This document shows positions 61,634-64,000 of a DNA stretch of 64,000 nt, piece after piece. Position numbers and translations under genes: made by a program. The DNA is taken from the NCBI RefSeq assembly GCF_000004195.4, contig NC_030677.2, positions 57,418,222 through 57,482,221 on the forward strand, in the 5' to 3' direction. A model generated the notes under the pieces. That model saw nothing but the letters and a program-made list of their open reading frames with translations. It ran no database searches and had not been told where the DNA came from. The DNA is from Xenopus tropicalis (taxonomy: Eukaryota > Chordata > Amphibia > Anura > Pipidae). The first letter of the stretch is position 1. Every line of letters begins with the position of its first letter.

Positions 61634-62303
61634 CCTTTTCCATTTTTGTTATTCCTTCTAATTACCTATAGATTTTACAAATAATTATGCTGTGTTTTAC
61701 ACATGATTGATTGTTTCTAATTTTAAAAATCCTTCACCTCTAGCTAATACATTCTCTGAAAACAAAGAGGATACGCATATGGAATGTCCTTATTTTGCCT
61801 TTACTGGAAAGACCTGATACAGCAGGAAAAGCCAGACTGTCTCAAGAACTGACTTGACCTTTTTACTCTAAAGGGATTTTGGAAATAATTCCAAAATCTT
61901 TTCTATTGTGCTAGTCAGGCAAAATAAACTTTATTTACACTATATCAATTACATAGATCTTGTTTCCTTCAGTGCTGGAATTCACAGCAAATAAGGTGGC
62001 ATCATTTTGTCGGCACTGTTATTAAGACAAGCTCTGCCTCATCCCAAATCTTGTTTATATATTAGAAAGGGAGACCAATGGCCATGCCCATGCACAGATT
62101 GTGTGTGAAAAGGGAGAATGTGAGAAGTACAGTGACATTTAGGAATACAGAATGGAATGTAAAAGTAACTTGCCTGCCCCTCCTCTGAGGCATAGAGGTT
62201 GGGAAGGAAAAAAATGACTGACAGCTAAAATTTCTAAATCAGTTTCATGTTTTCAAAAAGACTTTCATTATCCAGCTTTTTATGTCTAGGTGACAGGCTT
62301 TCT

Positions 62304-63061
62304 TTAAAGGAGAAGGAAAGGCAAAAACTAAGTAAGCTTTATCACAAAGGTCTATGTAAATACAGCCATAAGCACTTTGGGCAGGGGTACAAGGGGAGAT
62401 TAGTCGTGGGCGCCTAATCTCCCCGCAATGTCATCCCACCGGTTAGAATGTAAATTACCGGTGCAATGGCATACGTGTCACTGAGATGTCCCACAATCGA
62501 CTGAAGTTTCCTCTGAAGACAACTTTGGGCGACTGCAGGACATCGCAGTGATGCATATGTCATCCCACCAGCGATTTACGATGGCATTGTGGGGAGATTA
62601 GTCGCCCGCGAAACGAAGATTTGTCGCAGTGCGCTTAATTTCCCTGTGTACCCCTTCCCTTACAGAAATGCTGCACTGAGTCCTCTATCAAAAGAAACAC
62701 AGGATTTATTGTCTCGTTTTTGTAAATATGATGTTCCATTTTCTGATTTCCTCTCTCAGAAACATCCTTAATTCCCGGTGCCAGAGTCTGCGCAGTTCTC
62801 TCCCCTCTCCTGCTCCCCCCTCCCACCAGAATGCGAAGAACTCCCTCCCTTAGGAATGTGTGATCGCAGCTATAACAGCTAGAGCAGGAAGGAAGCTACT
62901 TAAAATGGCAGCTGCTATCTTAAGCAAACCGAGAAAGCTTCTAAAACTGTTCACTCAGGTATAGTAATAGTTCCTGCAGAATAAATATTTTGTTCAAGGT
63001 GGCACTAATGTGGCAAATCTATTTCCAGTAAAATGCAAAAATTACATCTCTTCTCCTTTAA
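62304..63061. mobile_element. T2-type MITE with nested insertion
   Basis: TTAAAGGAGAAGGAAAGGC on the left and CATCTCTTCTCCTTTAA on the right, TTAA at both extremes, interior related to 7535-7936 (CTCCTGCTCCCCCC, AAGAACTCCCTCCCTTAGGA). An unrelated foldback is inserted in its left part. Confidence 0.82.
62383..62656. mobile_element. foldback nested in the T2-type MITE
   Basis: AGGGGTACAAGGGGAGATTA on the left and TTTCCCTGTGTACCCCT on the right. Inner arms GGGGAGATTAGTCG occur on the same strand at both sides, and CGCCTAATCTCCCC and CGATTTACGATGGCATTGTG give the foldback. CpG-rich. Confidence 0.7.
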
Positions 63062-63152
63062 GACAGCAGGAGTCATTGCATTTATTTCTCATTATGCATT
63101 TATTGCCATGACTGAATATAGTGTGATATTAAAATTTAAAGTGTGATGTATA

Positions 63153-63440
63153 CAGGTATTGGATCTATTAAGCAGAATGCTGGGCAGCTGGATATTCCTA
63201 CTTTATAGTCGAGTACTGGGACTTTAGGTTTCTAAAAAAAACATTTAAAACCATAAAATAATTTGCTTGTTTTGCCATCGGAAAAAGTTCATGTTAGCTT
63301 AGTTAACAATAAGTACCAGGCAAAGATTTATTATCTGTAATGCTTGGGACCTGGAATTTTCTGGATGAGGAATTTTGCCCTAATAGGATTGTTTTGCCTC
63401 AAATATAGACTCATGTACCTTAGTTACCATCAAGTACAAA
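63153..63440. mobile_element. fragments of CAGGTATGGGATCC-family MITE
   Basis: TACAGGTATTGGATCTATTA at the left, then a second stretch with AATGCTTGGGACCTGG and TAGGATTGTTTTGCCTC. Decayed and partly rearranged. Confidence 0.5.
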
Positions 63441-64000
63441 GTTGTCAGATTTGAACTCTAGTCTCCGTATTTCTTGGATTGTGCACTAACCAGTTGACCC
63501 ATTGGGGGATTTTTCTGCTGGGTCAGATCAGTTACTCTAAAGTGTATTTTGTATTCCTTTTTTCTGCTCCCTTTCCTCAGCCCACTTAATTTACTCCATG
63601 TGTTAATTGTCTTTCAATTAAGGGTGTATATAAGCCTATTTATGGCAACAGATAGTTGCGTGGTTGTTAAGCTCCCTGGTTGTGACCTCCCACTTTTGCA
63701 TTCTCGGTACCTGTGCCTGAATCCCTGATTGGTTCCTTGTTCCTGATTCCCTTCCTGGTACCTTATTTCCAGCCCTGTTCCCATGTACCCCTCCTAGCCC
63801 TGTTCCTATTGATCGCCCAGTTTCGACTTTTGACTTTTGACTTACCCTGCCAATTGCCAGTTTCACCGACCTGTATATTTATTCTTATGCAGAGCTTTTT
63901 TGGATAACTGATTTCCACATGGGGGATAACTGTAATGTCCTACTAAAAAATGAATTTGTGGTTTAACCAGGACTACAATGCTGATGTCTTTCAGAGCTCA

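Larger units (their letters stand above)
58963..64000 (-). other. arhgap10 intron continuing beyond the window
   Basis: No further exon was found. The sequence contains a dispersed frog repeat (59880-60105), a T2-type fragment (61391-61633), a nested MITE pair (62304-63061) and fragments of a CAGGTATGGGATCC-ended MITE near the right edge. Confidence 0.75.

Overview
The window is vertebrate nuclear DNA, almost certainly from a clawed frog (Xenopus; species not resolved). It has split exons with GT-AG junctions, long introns, and a very dense load of amphibian-type non-autonomous DNA transposons. Among these are TTAAAGG-ended T2/Kolobok-like MITEs, hAT-like elements with 8-bp target duplications, CpG-rich foldbacks ending in a GGGGCTGATTTACTAA-type terminus, and elements ending in a CATACACG-containing terminus. 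There is no bacterial-type gene content and no CRISPR array. I identified no tRNA or rRNA gene by eye.

One protein-coding gene is supported with confidence: the 3' part of arhgap10 (GRAF2, a BAR-PH-RhoGAP-SH3 protein) on the minus strand. Nine exons could be joined in a single consistent reading frame, running from the middle of the RhoGAP domain (58962) to the stop codon of the SH3 domain (15546). The exons are 58875-58962, 56046-56104, 54820-54925, 54544-54703, 47684-47825, 32456-32618, 20753-20920, 17604-17695 and 15546-15634. The 3' UTR runs on to about 14755. The upstream exons (BAR, PH and the arginine-finger part of RhoGAP) were not found up to position 64000 and must lie beyond the window.

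Positions 1 to about 920 look like the tail of a plus-strand 3' UTR with two AATAAA signals. In other vertebrates arhgap10 converges on nr3c2 (mineralocorticoid receptor), so this is inferred, not shown, to be the nr3c2 3' end. From about 930 to 14754 the sequence is intergenic and repeat-rich.

The introns and the intergenic space hold the other recognisable content. A 1,566-bp Tc1-like transposon (51685-53250) carries a broken transposase. A non-LTR retrotransposon reverse-transcriptase remnant lies at 56180-57040. Several hAT-like elements have readable target duplications (21239-22074, 41550-41939, 50028-50324). A 1.45-kb inverted or duplicated locus (26912-28400) contains a MITE whose empty site is preserved twice next door, and there is a perfect 68-bp palindrome at 43352-43419. 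I found no evidence for a new multi-gene system. The unusual content is in the architecture of the mobile elements.
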